Shown here piece after piece: positions 38,016 through 47,232 of a stretch of DNA of 64,000 nt. The notes beneath the pieces are model-generated. The model made no database searches. It was given only the letters and a program-made list of their open reading frames with translations, and was not told the origin of the DNA. The position numbers were made by a program, and so were the translations under genes. How positions within the stretch are numbered: position 1 is the stretch's first letter; every line of letters begins with the position of its first letter. The stretch comes from Trichormus sp. M33_DOE_039 (GTDB taxonomy: Bacteria; Cyanobacteriota; Cyanobacteriia; Cyanobacteriales; Nostocaceae): the NCBI GenBank assembly GCA_015296085.1, contig DVDT01000073.1, positions 40,819 to 104,818 on the forward strand, in the 5' to 3' direction.

Positions 38016-38993
38016 ATGGCACAAAAATTTATGGTTCATCAACTATATTCCTCACCAGCAATTAACCCCTTGCAGCGTCTTCATGTATATAATAGCTTGA
38101 TGATGAACGCGGAACGCTGGCAATTAGCGCATGAGTATCATCGGCATCGGCAAAATGTTCACTACCAATCCCTGAACGAACCAGGTATAGTCTGTGGTTT
38201 GGGTGTGCGCGTAATTGCGCCACCAGAGGATGCACCTGCAAGGTTTCGAGATCAGCGATGGTTAGAAATTCAACCAGGAATTGCTATTGATGTCGAGGGA
38301 AACCCGATTATTGTTGACCCATCGATTAACCGCAAATTTAGAATTGCCACAACGGCTCCAACTACGGGAATTTTAACTGTATATTTAGTTGTCAGTTATG
38401 TAGAACCGCAAAATCCGGGACAAAGACACACATCTGACTTAATCCGGGAATGGTTTCGATTTGATGAAAAAACGACCCCACCAACAGAAACAGAGGTGGA
38501 ACTATGCCGTATTCAGTTGCAACCGCGTACAGTACAAATATTAAATCCTCAAGATGCCTTATTTCCGGGTATTGGTGAGTTAGATTTGCGTTATCGTACT
38601 CAAGCTAAGGCCAGACCCCAGGCAGTTGTGAGTCTGGCTACCTTATTTAATACAAGCGATCGCACATATCACAACCTTTCTTATTTTAGGAAATCTGTAG
38701 AAACTCTGTATCCAGCTTTGCAAGCAGCTGCACCGATTTCACAGATAAATTTGCAGTCAGAACTTACAGGCTATGACTTAATCTACCTCACTGCTTGGCA
38801 AGCATTAAATTTAGAGGTGCAACAACTCAACATTTGCCAACAATATTTACAAACAGGTGGCGTAATTCTCATTGAAATTCCTACGGAAAGTACTGCGCTA
38901 ACAGAAGATATCAAAAACCAAATTGCACTCCACTTTGATATTTCCTTACAATCTTGGCAAGAATTGAGCCGAACACATCCTTGGACTAGATGA
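38016..38993 (+). CDS. eCIS-locus protein with a DUF4159-like C-terminal domain (possibly truncated)
   Basis: A 325-residue protein. The first half (NAERWQLAHEYHRHRQNVHYQSLN, GIVCGLGVRVI and WLEIQPGIAIDVEGNPIIV) is a conserved opening of cyanobacterial contractile-injection-locus proteins, as I recall them. The second half (TLFNTSDRTYHNLSYFRKSV, ELTGYDLIYLTAWQALNL and YLQTGGVILIEIP) follows the DUF4159 pattern. The sequence stops just after ELSRTHPW, where DUF4159 proteins usually continue with a further strand. The next gene's open frame begins upstream of this stop codon and has no normal start, so the end is probably a frameshift or deletion scar. The function is unknown; a structural or assembly role is inferred from context. 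Confidence 0.65.
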   Translation: MAQKFMVHQLYSSPAINPLQRLHVYNSLMMNAERWQLAHEYHRHRQNVHYQSLNEPGIVCGLGVRVIAPPEDAPARFRDQRWLEIQPGIAIDVEGNPIIVDPSINRKFRIATTAPTTGILTVYLVVSYVEPQNPGQRHTSDLIREWFRFDEKTTPPTETEVELCRIQLQPRTVQILNPQDALFPGIGELDLRYRTQAKARPQAVVSLATLFNTSDRTYHNLSYFRKSVETLYPALQAAAPISQINLQSELTGYDLIYLTAWQALNLEVQQLNICQQYLQTGGVILIEIPTESTALTEDIKNQIALHFDISLQSWQELSRTHPWTR

Positions 38994-41133
38994 GAATCAC
39001 CAAATTAAATGGTATAAAGTTCAGCCAGAAATTTGTGCCAAAAAGCCGCCAGGTAGTGAAACTAAATTTCATATAGAAATTACTAAAGCTCCTATTCCAG
39101 CTTACGATACTAATATCGACATTATTTTAAAAGTGCTTTCGGTGGAATATGAAAGCTTATATACAAGTCAAAAACTCAAGCTAACTCTGAAAAAGCCTTT
39201 GAGACCTTTGCGTGTTGAGTTACCTGTAAAAGAATTTAAAACTACACCTGAAGAACTTGTTGAAATTCCTGTTACAGTTTATAACTTAAGTTCCAAACTT
39301 GCAAATATTACCCTGACTTGCTTAGGCTTAAATTCCGAATGGTTGCAATTTGATGCTGACTGGATGAACCAGAAAAGCACTCGTACATTAACAGTAGAAC
39401 CAGGTGATGCACAAAAAACACGTTTTTTGTGTCAAGCACCCAAAAATACTTTGAGTAAAAATTATTTATTTAGTATTGATGCTAAATCAGATAGCAATCA
39501 ATATACTGCCCGTGAACAGGGAAATATTAAGATTCTACCTGAAGGAATTGTTAAATTTAGCTGTGATGATAAAGAAAAACAAATACCAGAGAAAGGAAGT
39601 AAAAAATCTCAATTTGCTACCTACGAACTAGTATTTGATAATTTGAGCAATTTACCTCAACAGATAAATATTACTATTCCAGAAATAGAACAGAAAAAAT
39701 GCGAATTTCACACCATTCCAGAAAGTCTGCATTTGACTCCAGGCGAAACCAAAAATCTACTATTAGCGGTTAAAACAAAAAGACCCTTGTTAGGACTAAC
39801 ACAAAGATTGCTATTTGAAGCATCAACTCATTTAACTTATCCTGATTCTCAAGAACATAGTACAGATATATTTCCTGAACCCAATACTCAAGTTTTAGCA
39901 CTGAAGATTCGACCTATTATTCCTTTTTTACTGCAAATTCTGAGCGGAACTTTATTACTCTTAGCATTATTACTCTATTGGCTATTACCGAGAGCGTATC
40001 ATACAGGAAATGTTAATTCAGTGCGTTTTTTTGGTAATGGTAGTTTGGTGTTTAGTGGTTCTAGCGATGAAACTATTCGTCGTTGGCAGGTTAATGATAG
40101 TCCTTGGCAATTAAATCTTTTACGATTGCAACATAAACTGCCTGTGATTGCGGAAAAAAACCAAACTAAAAAGGCAGTAAGAGTGATTCGTCAAAGTCCG
40201 AAAGATAATGATAGGCTAGCAGTTGGTCTCGAAAATGGTGAAGTAAAATTGTGGGATATTTCCACCAATACAGAGATAAACAATCTAGTTACCGATAAAG
40301 CTAATCGCGTATTTGATATTGTATTTACTCAAAATGGTCGCTACTTATTTAGTGGTCACGGTAGTGGTCTTTTGAATATGTGGGATTTAGAAAAAATCAA
40401 ATCTAGTCAAATCCCAGTCCCCCAAGCTTCTGTTAACAATCAATTTACGATTTATGCCTTAGCTCTTAATGAAAATCAACCTGTTTATCCTCTACTTTTT
40501 CTGGCTGGAAAGTTTAACAAAATTGCTGTGTGGGACTGGAATCATAAACGTCGCTATGAACTGAAATACACATGGCTAGACTGGGAAGAAAAAGGTATAG
40601 TCCCTGTATTTGGACAGCAGCAATACATTACTAGTCTAGCCACATCTCACAACATATTAGCCAGTTCTGATAATGCTGGTTATCTTACCTTATGGGATGC
40701 AAATAAGATACGCAAATGTTTGATTAATAATCTGCCAATTTTACCAATTAATCAAAAGAATAATCAATCTATTCTGCAACCTTCTCAAACTAAAATACAG
40801 CCAAATATAGGCACAAAATTTGTAAATAAGTCATGTGATAACGCTATTATTACTCAACGAAGAGATGGTCATAGTTATCAACCTATTCGTTCAGTTGCTT
40901 TAACTCAAGATGGACGTTATTTAGCAACTGGAGGAGATGATGGCAAAATCATACTTTGGTCTTTATCACCAGATAAAAACCCCAATACATGGCTAGAAAA
41001 CAGTCAAGTTGTAGCGCAATCTGATGCCAAAATCAACAGTGTTGATATTAAAGGTTTTAAAAACTCTTTGCTAGTGACTAGCGGTGATGATAACTACAAC
41101 GTCAAACTATATCGCGTTAGTGAGATGAAATAA
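38968..41133 (+). CDS. Transmembrane WD40-repeat protein of the eCIS locus (5' end disrupted)
   Basis: The open frame runs from 38968, but the first usable start codon is a GTG at 39133 without a ribosome-binding site. The residues before it (QIKWYKVQPEICAKKPPGSE) look like genuine protein. It has a beta-rich Ig-like region (about 1-260 from the GTG), one membrane helix (FLLQILSGTLLLLALLLYWL, about 263-288), then four or more WD40 units (VFSGSSDETIRRW, AVGLENGEVKLWDI, GRYLFSGHGSGLLNMWDL, LATGGDDGKIILWSL). In multicellular cyanobacteria, contractile injection systems are known to be anchored to thylakoids. A protein with a single membrane helix and a propeller could serve as such an anchor, which is inference. 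It ends 1 bp before the next gene. Confidence 0.7.
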   Translation, partial: AEHILGLDENHQIKWYKVQPEICAKKPPGSETKFHIEITKAPIPAYDTNIDIILKVLSVEYESLYTSQKLKLTLKKPLRPLRVELPVKEFKTTPEELVEIPVTVYNLSSKLANITLTCLGLNSEWLQFDADWMNQKSTRTLTVEPGDAQKTRFLCQAPKNTLSKNYLFSIDAKSDSNQYTAREQGNIKILPEGIVKFSCDDKEKQIPEKGSKKSQFATYELVFDNLSNLPQQINITIPEIEQKKCEFHTIPESLHLTPGETKNLLLAVKTKRPLLGLTQRLLFEASTHLTYPDSQEHSTDIFPEPNTQVLALKIRPIIPFLLQILSGTLLLLALLLYWLLPRAYHTGNVNSVRFFGNGSLVFSGSSDETIRRWQVNDSPWQLNLLRLQHKLPVIAEKNQTKKAVRVIRQSPKDNDRLAVGLENGEVKLWDISTNTEINNLVTDKANRVFDIVFTQNGRYLFSGHGSGLLNMWDLEKIKSSQIPVPQASVNNQFTIYALALNENQPVYPLLFLAGKFNKIAVWDWNHKRRYELKYTWLDWEEKGIVPVFGQQQYITSLATSHNILASSDNAGYLTLWDANKIRKCLINNLPILPINQKNNQSILQPSQTKIQPNIGTKFVNKSCDNAIITQRRDGHSYQPIRSVALTQDGRYLATGGDDGKIILWSLSPDKNPNTWLENSQVVAQSDAKINSVDIKGFKNSLLVTSGDDNYNVKLYRVSEMK

Positions 41134-41134
41134 A

Positions 41135-43798
41135 ATGAACGTAACAACTAATCCACTGTTTATAGAAGATATTCCTGGTACTAGTAACGAGATTAGACGG
41201 GGTTCTACTGCTAAACGTACTATTTTTGTCAAAAATCTTGGCGATCGCACAGCCGATGTCGATATTTGGATAGCTGCTACTGACAACAAATCTGAGTCAA
41301 TATTGCGGTGGTGTACTTTTAGTGAAAATAATCCTTTAAGTATCAAACCTAAAGAATCTAGACAAATTACATTGAATTTTCAAGTACCTCAACAAGCTGT
41401 TACTGAATTATATAACTATGAAGTTTTAGTTGAAGCCGCCGCTCAATATCCTGGCAAAATATTTCGCCGTCCGCAACAAATTCGGGTTTTACCTTCAAAT
41501 CAAGATGCTGAATTTGGTAGTGAACCAGCCTATAGCATACAACCATTCAGCAACTCATCTAACCCTTTACTGCTCAAAGCCGGAGAAAAACTAGAAGTCA
41601 AAGTTCATGTTGAAAACCGTTCTAAAAGGGTAGATCGTTATTATCTTAATTGTACGGAATTAGCTAGAGATTGGTACACAGTCCGTTATCCAGAAAGTAG
41701 TTTAAATCTACCTGGTTTAGTTAAAGAAACCGATGGCTTAGAACTTAACCCAGGTAATCGGGGAGAAATTTTTTTAATTTTGCATCCCCCACAATATACA
41801 CCAGCCGGGAATTATTTTCCTACTATCAACTTGGTGTCCAGCAATACAGAAGACTTAGTAATGTTGGATGTGGTTTACTTACAAATTCTGCCCAGTGAGC
41901 AATTAAATTTAGAATTGCACCCTTTAGAACGCAAAATTCCATCAGAAGCCGCAGACTTTGAGCTGGAGTTGGCTAACCAAGGAAATATTTGGCGCGAACT
42001 AATTATCAGTGCTAGAGATAGAGATAAGCTATTTAATTATAATTTAGCACCTACTCAAATTAACTTAGCACCAGGGGAAAAGCAGAAAGTTAAATTGACA
42101 GCGAAACCCAAAAAATGGTGGCGACGACATTTTTGGGGAGAAGGTTTAACATTCAAATTTGGTATTGAAATAGAAAACGCCTCATCTGCAACTGGGGAAG
42201 TATGGAATGGTGGATTACCAACAACATTACCTGAAGGAACTATCATTTGGGAAGCTCGTCCTGCATGGATTTTGTGGTTGCTAGCTCTGTTAAGTTTGGG
42301 CGCGATCGCCACAATAGCAGCCATATTTTGGTTAAAATATATCGAAAGTCAAAAACCATCTCCTCAAGTTTTGAAGATTCACACTACAGCAAAAGAATAC
42401 GAAGAAGGCGACAATCAAAATATTCCACTTAATTGGCAAATTGCAAATCATCAACAAGCTCAAAAATTCACACTAATTCGTCTGCAAGGTAACATCGAAA
42501 TAGATAGAAAAAATTTGCAGATCAATCAGCTTATAGAGCAGGAATTATGCAAGGTTGAGTCCAAACCTAGTTCATTAGGTATACAAAGGCAGCGACATAA
42601 CAAATTTAGTTTTTCCTTTCCTAGTTTATTAGGCACAAATGCTAATACTAATTCTGTCCTAAATCAAAATATCTTAAACTGCCAAACTAGTATTCCCAAT
42701 AATCAGCCAGCAGGTAACTATACTTTTAAATTAGAAGTATTTTCTGCTCAAAACACCCAACAATCTGTATCAAATCAAATTACAGATAGTATCACTATCA
42801 AACCACCTATACTCCCAGAAATTATTGATTTTACTTCTCCACATTCTGCTTATCAACAAATAAATTTATTGTCATCCCAGCTTGTAAATGCGGCTGCCAA
42901 ATCTAATAATCAAGATAAATTATCGAATATTTCAGTACCAACACCTATTCTTCTGAGTTGGAAAATTAATCATCCTGATCGTATCAAAGAATTAAGAATA
43001 GAGGGTTTAATGGATGATGGTACGATTGGCAGCCCAGCAAAAGTTTACTCAATAAATAATCAGAGATTACCTAGAGAACTCAGAAACTACTGTAGACTGA
43101 CAACAAAAAATCTGCTTTGTCAAAATGTTCCTACAGATGCTAGACAACCAGGTAATTACTCTTTCAAACTGATAGCAATACCTACTATAGAAAAAGAAAT
43201 ACCAGAAATTTCTAAAGCTACGGCTAAAGTCAAAATATTACCTATACCACCCACACCAGCAACACCCGTCAATATTCTTGCTTTCACAGTCAATGGTCAA
43301 GATGTCACCACAAAACCGAAGTTTATTTGTGAAATTAGTGAAGATAAAATACCCAACGAAATTTCTCTATCTTGGCAAGTACAAGATGGTGAGGATATTA
43401 AAGTCGAATTGCTACCTTTTGGTGATGTCGATAAACCAAGAGGGTCTCTACCTTTGGCGGTTAATTTACGACCTAGCAGCCAAATGATCACACTGAAAAT
43501 AACCAATAAAGCTGGTGAGCAAAAAACTCGCTCAGTTGTAATTGAAACTGTAGAAGGGCCTTTGACTAGCCTTTCTAAATTACCATCTTGTGTAAATACA
43601 TCTCAAAACACAATACCAGCAAAAACTTCGCCTTTGCCCAAACCCACGACTTCTCCGATTACTATACCAACACCTTCTGTAAGGCCGTCGCCTACAATTA
43701 CCGCCTCACCCACACCTTCTGTAACACCGTTGTCTACACCAACACCTACATCTAACCCCTCACCCATATCAGAACCAATACCAACAATTGATACCTAA
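41135..43798 (+). CDS. Transmembrane Ig-like-domain protein of the eCIS locus
   Basis: An 887-residue protein. Three to four Ig-like beta domains come first (IRRGSTAKRTIFVKNLGDRT, AGEKLEVKVHVENRSKRVDR, AADFELELANQGNIWREL), followed by one membrane helix near 378-400 (WILWLLALLSLGAIATIAAI). After that come further beta-rich repeats and a C-terminal tail, about 75 residues, dominated by Pro, Thr and Ser. It parallels its upstream neighbour in having an Ig-like part followed by a single helix. It was probably translated with that gene, as only one base separates them. A membrane-anchoring or scaffolding role for the injection apparatus is inferred. The ATG at 41135 is the natural start. Confidence 0.75.
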   Translation: MNVTTNPLFIEDIPGTSNEIRRGSTAKRTIFVKNLGDRTADVDIWIAATDNKSESILRWCTFSENNPLSIKPKESRQITLNFQVPQQAVTELYNYEVLVEAAAQYPGKIFRRPQQIRVLPSNQDAEFGSEPAYSIQPFSNSSNPLLLKAGEKLEVKVHVENRSKRVDRYYLNCTELARDWYTVRYPESSLNLPGLVKETDGLELNPGNRGEIFLILHPPQYTPAGNYFPTINLVSSNTEDLVMLDVVYLQILPSEQLNLELHPLERKIPSEAADFELELANQGNIWRELIISARDRDKLFNYNLAPTQINLAPGEKQKVKLTAKPKKWWRRHFWGEGLTFKFGIEIENASSATGEVWNGGLPTTLPEGTIIWEARPAWILWLLALLSLGAIATIAAIFWLKYIESQKPSPQVLKIHTTAKEYEEGDNQNIPLNWQIANHQQAQKFTLIRLQGNIEIDRKNLQINQLIEQELCKVESKPSSLGIQRQRHNKFSFSFPSLLGTNANTNSVLNQNILNCQTSIPNNQPAGNYTFKLEVFSAQNTQQSVSNQITDSITIKPPILPEIIDFTSPHSAYQQINLLSSQLVNAAAKSNNQDKLSNISVPTPILLSWKINHPDRIKELRIEGLMDDGTIGSPAKVYSINNQRLPRELRNYCRLTTKNLLCQNVPTDARQPGNYSFKLIAIPTIEKEIPEISKATAKVKILPIPPTPATPVNILAFTVNGQDVTTKPKFICEISEDKIPNEISLSWQVQDGEDIKVELLPFGDVDKPRGSLPLAVNLRPSSQMITLKITNKAGEQKTRSVVIETVEGPLTSLSKLPSCVNTSQNTIPAKTSPLPKPTTSPITIPTPSVRPSPTITASPTPSVTPLSTPTPTSNPSPISEPIPTIDT

Positions 43799-43889
43799 AC
43801 CTAAACTGAACAAATTTTGGGTATGGGGATATAAAAATGGAACATCAAACAGCCATACTGAAAAATCAACTCTCTTCTCACCTATACCC

Positions 43890-44147
43890 CTACGGTGTAC
43901 ACACAAGTCTAATAACCTAGTCCGACAATGTTTTGATCCCCCCTAACCCCCCTTAAAAAAGGGGGAACAAGAATCAAAGTCCCCCTTTTGAAGGGGAGCC
44001 ACTGCGTTGGAGAGACACTGCGTTGGGCGGGCAATGCCCGACTTGTAGCAAGTGTCGTCGGGTTTCCCGGTTTAAAGCAAGTGGCGTGGATTTAGGGGGA
44101 TCAAGCCACATTTTGCACTTAGCAACAAAGATGTGTGTACACCGTAG
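43890..44147. mobile_element. MITE-like element with inverted ends
   Basis: CTACGGTGTACACAC (43890-43904) is the exact inverse of GTGTGTACACCGTAG (44133-44147), and GATCCCCCC near the left end pairs with GGGGGATC near the right, giving imperfect inverted ends of about 60 bp. Inside is a C/G hairpin like the one near 3100. A 15-bp direct repeat, CACCTATACCCCTAC, flanks it at 43879 and 44148, as in a target duplication. It has no coding capacity and fills most of the gap between the Ig-like and ATPase genes. Confidence 0.75.
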
Positions 44148-44187
44148 CACCTATACCCCTACACCTCTACCAAGTGCTACCGCAACC

Positions 44188-46194
44188 ATGAACATAGCAG
44201 CAAATAACAACTGGCAAGCTAAGAATCATGCCTATCTAACAGCAGCTTTGGCTAAACTCCGGGAAGCTTTGGTACAGCGTATCGATCCAAGTTTGTTGGG
44301 AGAGGATTTCATTCCCAAAAACACCCCAAATCCAGAAATTGCAACAGAAAATTCGGGTGTATCTTCTGAACCAAGTGCTTTAGAAGAAATCTGCATGATT
44401 TTTGGTTTGAGCGACTTTGAGCGAGATTTACTGTTGTTGTGTGCTGGTGTAGAACTGGATGCTAGTTTTCCCGTGCTTTGTGGTGCAGCTTGTGGGGATG
44501 CAGATCGTTATTATCCAACTTTTGGGCTAGCTATAACGATATTAGACGCTATGCGTTGGAGTGCTTTCAGTCCTACTGGATTGTTGCGGAGATGGCGATT
44601 AATTGAAGTCGGAACTGGAAGTGGACTAATGAATAGTCCTCTGCGGATTGATGAGCGAATACTGCATTATTTAATGGGTGTACAGCATCTCGATGCACGT
44701 TTGCTTGGAATGGTAGAACCTGTTGCAGTCATGGAAGAGTTAGTACCATCTCACCAGGAATTAGTAGAGAAAATGGTAGCTGCTTGGACAGTAGAAATTA
44801 AAGATTTACTGAAGTTGCCTGTATTGCAACTATGTGGGACTGAGGTAGCTAGTAAACGTCCGATCGCTGCCTTAGCTTGTGAGTTTTTAGGTCAAAACTT
44901 ATACTCTATCGCTGCCCACAGTATCCCCACTACCTCTAGTGATTTGCACCAGTTTAAACTGCTGTGGGAGCGGGAAGTAGCATTAGGTAGTAACATTTTA
45001 TTAATAGACTGTGACGATTTAGAGACAGCAGATACAGCCAAAGAAGCTGCGATCGCCTATTTGTGTGAATGGTTGCGTTCTCCAGTGATTGTGACTACAA
45101 CTGATCGTAAGCGATCGCGGTTGCGTCCCATGCTGGCTTTTGACATCGGTCGCCCAACACCTAGTGAACAGTACCAAGTTTGGCAAGCGGCTTTAGGCAC
45201 AACTGCTCAATTTTTAAATGATCAAGTAGATGCTTTAGTGTCTCAATTTAATCTTAGCTCCCCAGTAATTCAGGCGGCCTGCAATCAAGTCCGTAGTGAG
45301 TGGCAGCAAACACAAGAGTCAAAAACTACACAGGACTTTAAAATTCTCCTCTGGGACACTTGTCGCGCCCAAGCGCGTCCTAAATTAGACGATTTGGCAC
45401 AAAGGATTGAATCTAACGCTGATTGGGATGATTTAGTATTGCCAGAAGCACAAATGAAAGTCCTCAAAGAGTTAGCAGCCCATGTGCAGCAACGCACAAA
45501 GGTTTACCAACATTGGGGCTTTGGCGGCAAAAGCGGCAGAGGACTAGGAATTAGTTCTCTGTTTGCCGGTGTTAGTGGCACAGGTAAAACCACAGCCGCA
45601 GAAGTACTAGCGCGAGAATTGCGACTGGATTTATACCGCATAGACTTGAGTGCGGTGGTAAGTAAATATATTGGGGAAACAGAGAAAAATCTCCGTCGGG
45701 TATTCGATGCCGCGGAACTGGGCGGAGTCGTTCTACTTTTTGATGAAGCAGACGCATTGTTTGGTAAACGTACCGAAGTCAAAGATTCTCATGACCGCCA
45801 TGCCAACGTTGAAGTCAGTTATCTACTGCAACGCATGGAAACTTATCGAGGGCTGTCGGTGCTAACAACTAACCTCAAAGACTCTTTAGATCAAGCATTT
45901 CTTCGCCGCATCCGGTTTATTGTCCATTTCCCCTTCCCAGATGTTGCCACACGCACAGACATATGGCGCAGAGTTTTTCCCCAAGCCACACCCACAGAAG
46001 GACTAGATTTCCAAAGATTGGCTCAATTAAACGTGGCGGGAGGAAATATCCGTAATATTGCACTGAATGCAGCGTTTTTAGCGGCTGATGCTGGAGAAGT
46101 GTTGACGATGAAACACATTTTAGAAGCAACCAAGAGTGAGTACATCAAATTAGAGCGCGCTTTAACAGATGCAGAGATTAAGGGCTGGGTGTAG
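44188..46194 (+). CDS. AAA+ ATPase of the contractile injection system (Pvc15/Afp15 type)
   Basis: About 668 residues from the ATG at 44188. The N-terminal region contains a winged-helix-like module (EEICMIFGLSDFERDLLLLCAGVELD) also found in eCIS ATPases. The C-terminal AAA+ domain has Walker A GVSGTGKT (461-468), Walker B VVLLFDEADALFG (Asp at about 519), and an arginine-finger region FLRRIRFIVHFPFPD. Such ATPases are required for particle assembly or cargo loading in Photorhabdus and Serratia systems. An earlier in-frame start at 44023 lies inside the MITE-like element and was rejected. The three following genes encode leader-bearing proteins, its likely clients. Confidence 0.88.
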   Translation: MNIAANNNWQAKNHAYLTAALAKLREALVQRIDPSLLGEDFIPKNTPNPEIATENSGVSSEPSALEEICMIFGLSDFERDLLLLCAGVELDASFPVLCGAACGDADRYYPTFGLAITILDAMRWSAFSPTGLLRRWRLIEVGTGSGLMNSPLRIDERILHYLMGVQHLDARLLGMVEPVAVMEELVPSHQELVEKMVAAWTVEIKDLLKLPVLQLCGTEVASKRPIAALACEFLGQNLYSIAAHSIPTTSSDLHQFKLLWEREVALGSNILLIDCDDLETADTAKEAAIAYLCEWLRSPVIVTTTDRKRSRLRPMLAFDIGRPTPSEQYQVWQAALGTTAQFLNDQVDALVSQFNLSSPVIQAACNQVRSEWQQTQESKTTQDFKILLWDTCRAQARPKLDDLAQRIESNADWDDLVLPEAQMKVLKELAAHVQQRTKVYQHWGFGGKSGRGLGISSLFAGVSGTGKTTAAEVLARELRLDLYRIDLSAVVSKYIGETEKNLRRVFDAAELGGVVLLFDEADALFGKRTEVKDSHDRHANVEVSYLLQRMETYRGLSVLTTNLKDSLDQAFLRRIRFIVHFPFPDVATRTDIWRRVFPQATPTEGLDFQRLAQLNVAGGNIRNIALNAAFLAADAGEVLTMKHILEATKSEYIKLERALTDAEIKGWV

Positions 46195-46257
46195 TTGCAT
46201 CTGCATGAGTTAATTTTCGTGCCAACTATATAGATTAATGCCAGTGAGGATATATCT

Positions 46258-47133
46258 ATGCAGAGCCGACAAGCTAAAAAACCTAGTAATGCTCCAGAGC
46301 CAGGGATGTTTCAGGAGCGATCGCTTGCTGTACAGCCAAAAAAAGCTAAAAAGTCACAGCAGCCAGACTTGAAGACATCTTTAATGCAGGCAGAACAATA
46401 CGGTCATCACTTAAATCAGATGAATTTCGCTGCTCAATCAACCTTGAATGTAGTTCAGCCAGTGCAGTGTGCAGGAGGCTTTGGTTTCAATCAAATATGG
46501 AACAAACGTCCTCCAAAGCCAAAGCCAGTGCCAGGTCAACCAAATCCTGGATTGCAGCAAACAGATCCAACACTTGGAACTTTGACAGCCCACCACAAGT
46601 ATGGCTTACAAGACATTAAGCATGATCTTCAACATCCTAATGTTTTAGGACATCCAAATCCCACTACGACACCTCAAGGGCAGAATTTCCTACATTGGGC
46701 AGACCCTACAAGTTCAAAACCAACTTTGACACATTCAGACGTTGCTTGGACTGCTCATAATATTTTCATGGGGCCTAAACCTGAACATAGGTTAGATGAC
46801 CCAGGTAAAGTACCAGGAGCGCTCCATCCTGATTTAGACACGCACTTTACAGAAAGTGGAACTGTAACCCCAGCGAGTGAGTTAGCACTCGATATTCATC
46901 AAGCAGGGGGAATACCTCTATTCAACCATCAAGATTTAATAAATCGTCTCAATGCTTTACCCAATGCTCATCAAGCTTCCTCATTTAATCCAGCTGAGTG
47001 GACACAAGTTGGAGGTAAATGGCAACAAACAGGTATGCCATCAAATTGGCATCAAATGTCGATCCAGGATCGGATCAAGTATGCAGAGGAATCACAGACT
47101 TACTCATTTTTACGCAATCATTTATTTAAATAG
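46258..47133 (+). CDS. Putative eCIS cargo protein 1 (shared leader, unknown C-terminal domain)
   Basis: A 291-residue protein. Residues 1-55 form a leader with QAKKPSNAPEPGMF, LAVQPKK and PDLKTSLMQAEQYGHHLNQM, which recurs in the next gene and in weaker form in the DUF4157 protein. A hinge QPVQC is followed by a low-complexity Lys/Pro stretch. The C-terminal domain from about residue 115 is rich in histidine and asparagine (HHKYGLQDIKHDLQHPNV, GILPLFNHQDL-like segments) and matches nothing I recognise. The sequence GAGGAT precedes the start by 8 nt. By position after the ATPase and by its leader it is inferred to be a secreted effector; its activity is unknown. Confidence 0.7.
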   Translation: MQSRQAKKPSNAPEPGMFQERSLAVQPKKAKKSQQPDLKTSLMQAEQYGHHLNQMNFAAQSTLNVVQPVQCAGGFGFNQIWNKRPPKPKPVPGQPNPGLQQTDPTLGTLTAHHKYGLQDIKHDLQHPNVLGHPNPTTTPQGQNFLHWADPTSSKPTLTHSDVAWTAHNIFMGPKPEHRLDDPGKVPGALHPDLDTHFTESGTVTPASELALDIHQAGGIPLFNHQDLINRLNALPNAHQASSFNPAEWTQVGGKWQQTGMPSNWHQMSIQDRIKYAEESQTYSFLRNHLFK

Positions 47134-47232
47134 TGAGTGCGATCGCTAATAATTTGGATAGCGCAACAGCAAGATCCAACAAATTTTGTACAAAAATTAT
47201 AACTATATAAATCAATATGAGTGGGGATATAT

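Noticed and set aside
44023..44187. Extended start for the eCIS ATPase
   Set aside because: The extra 55 residues are encoded by the MITE-like element and are Cys/Arg-rich without similarity to the family.
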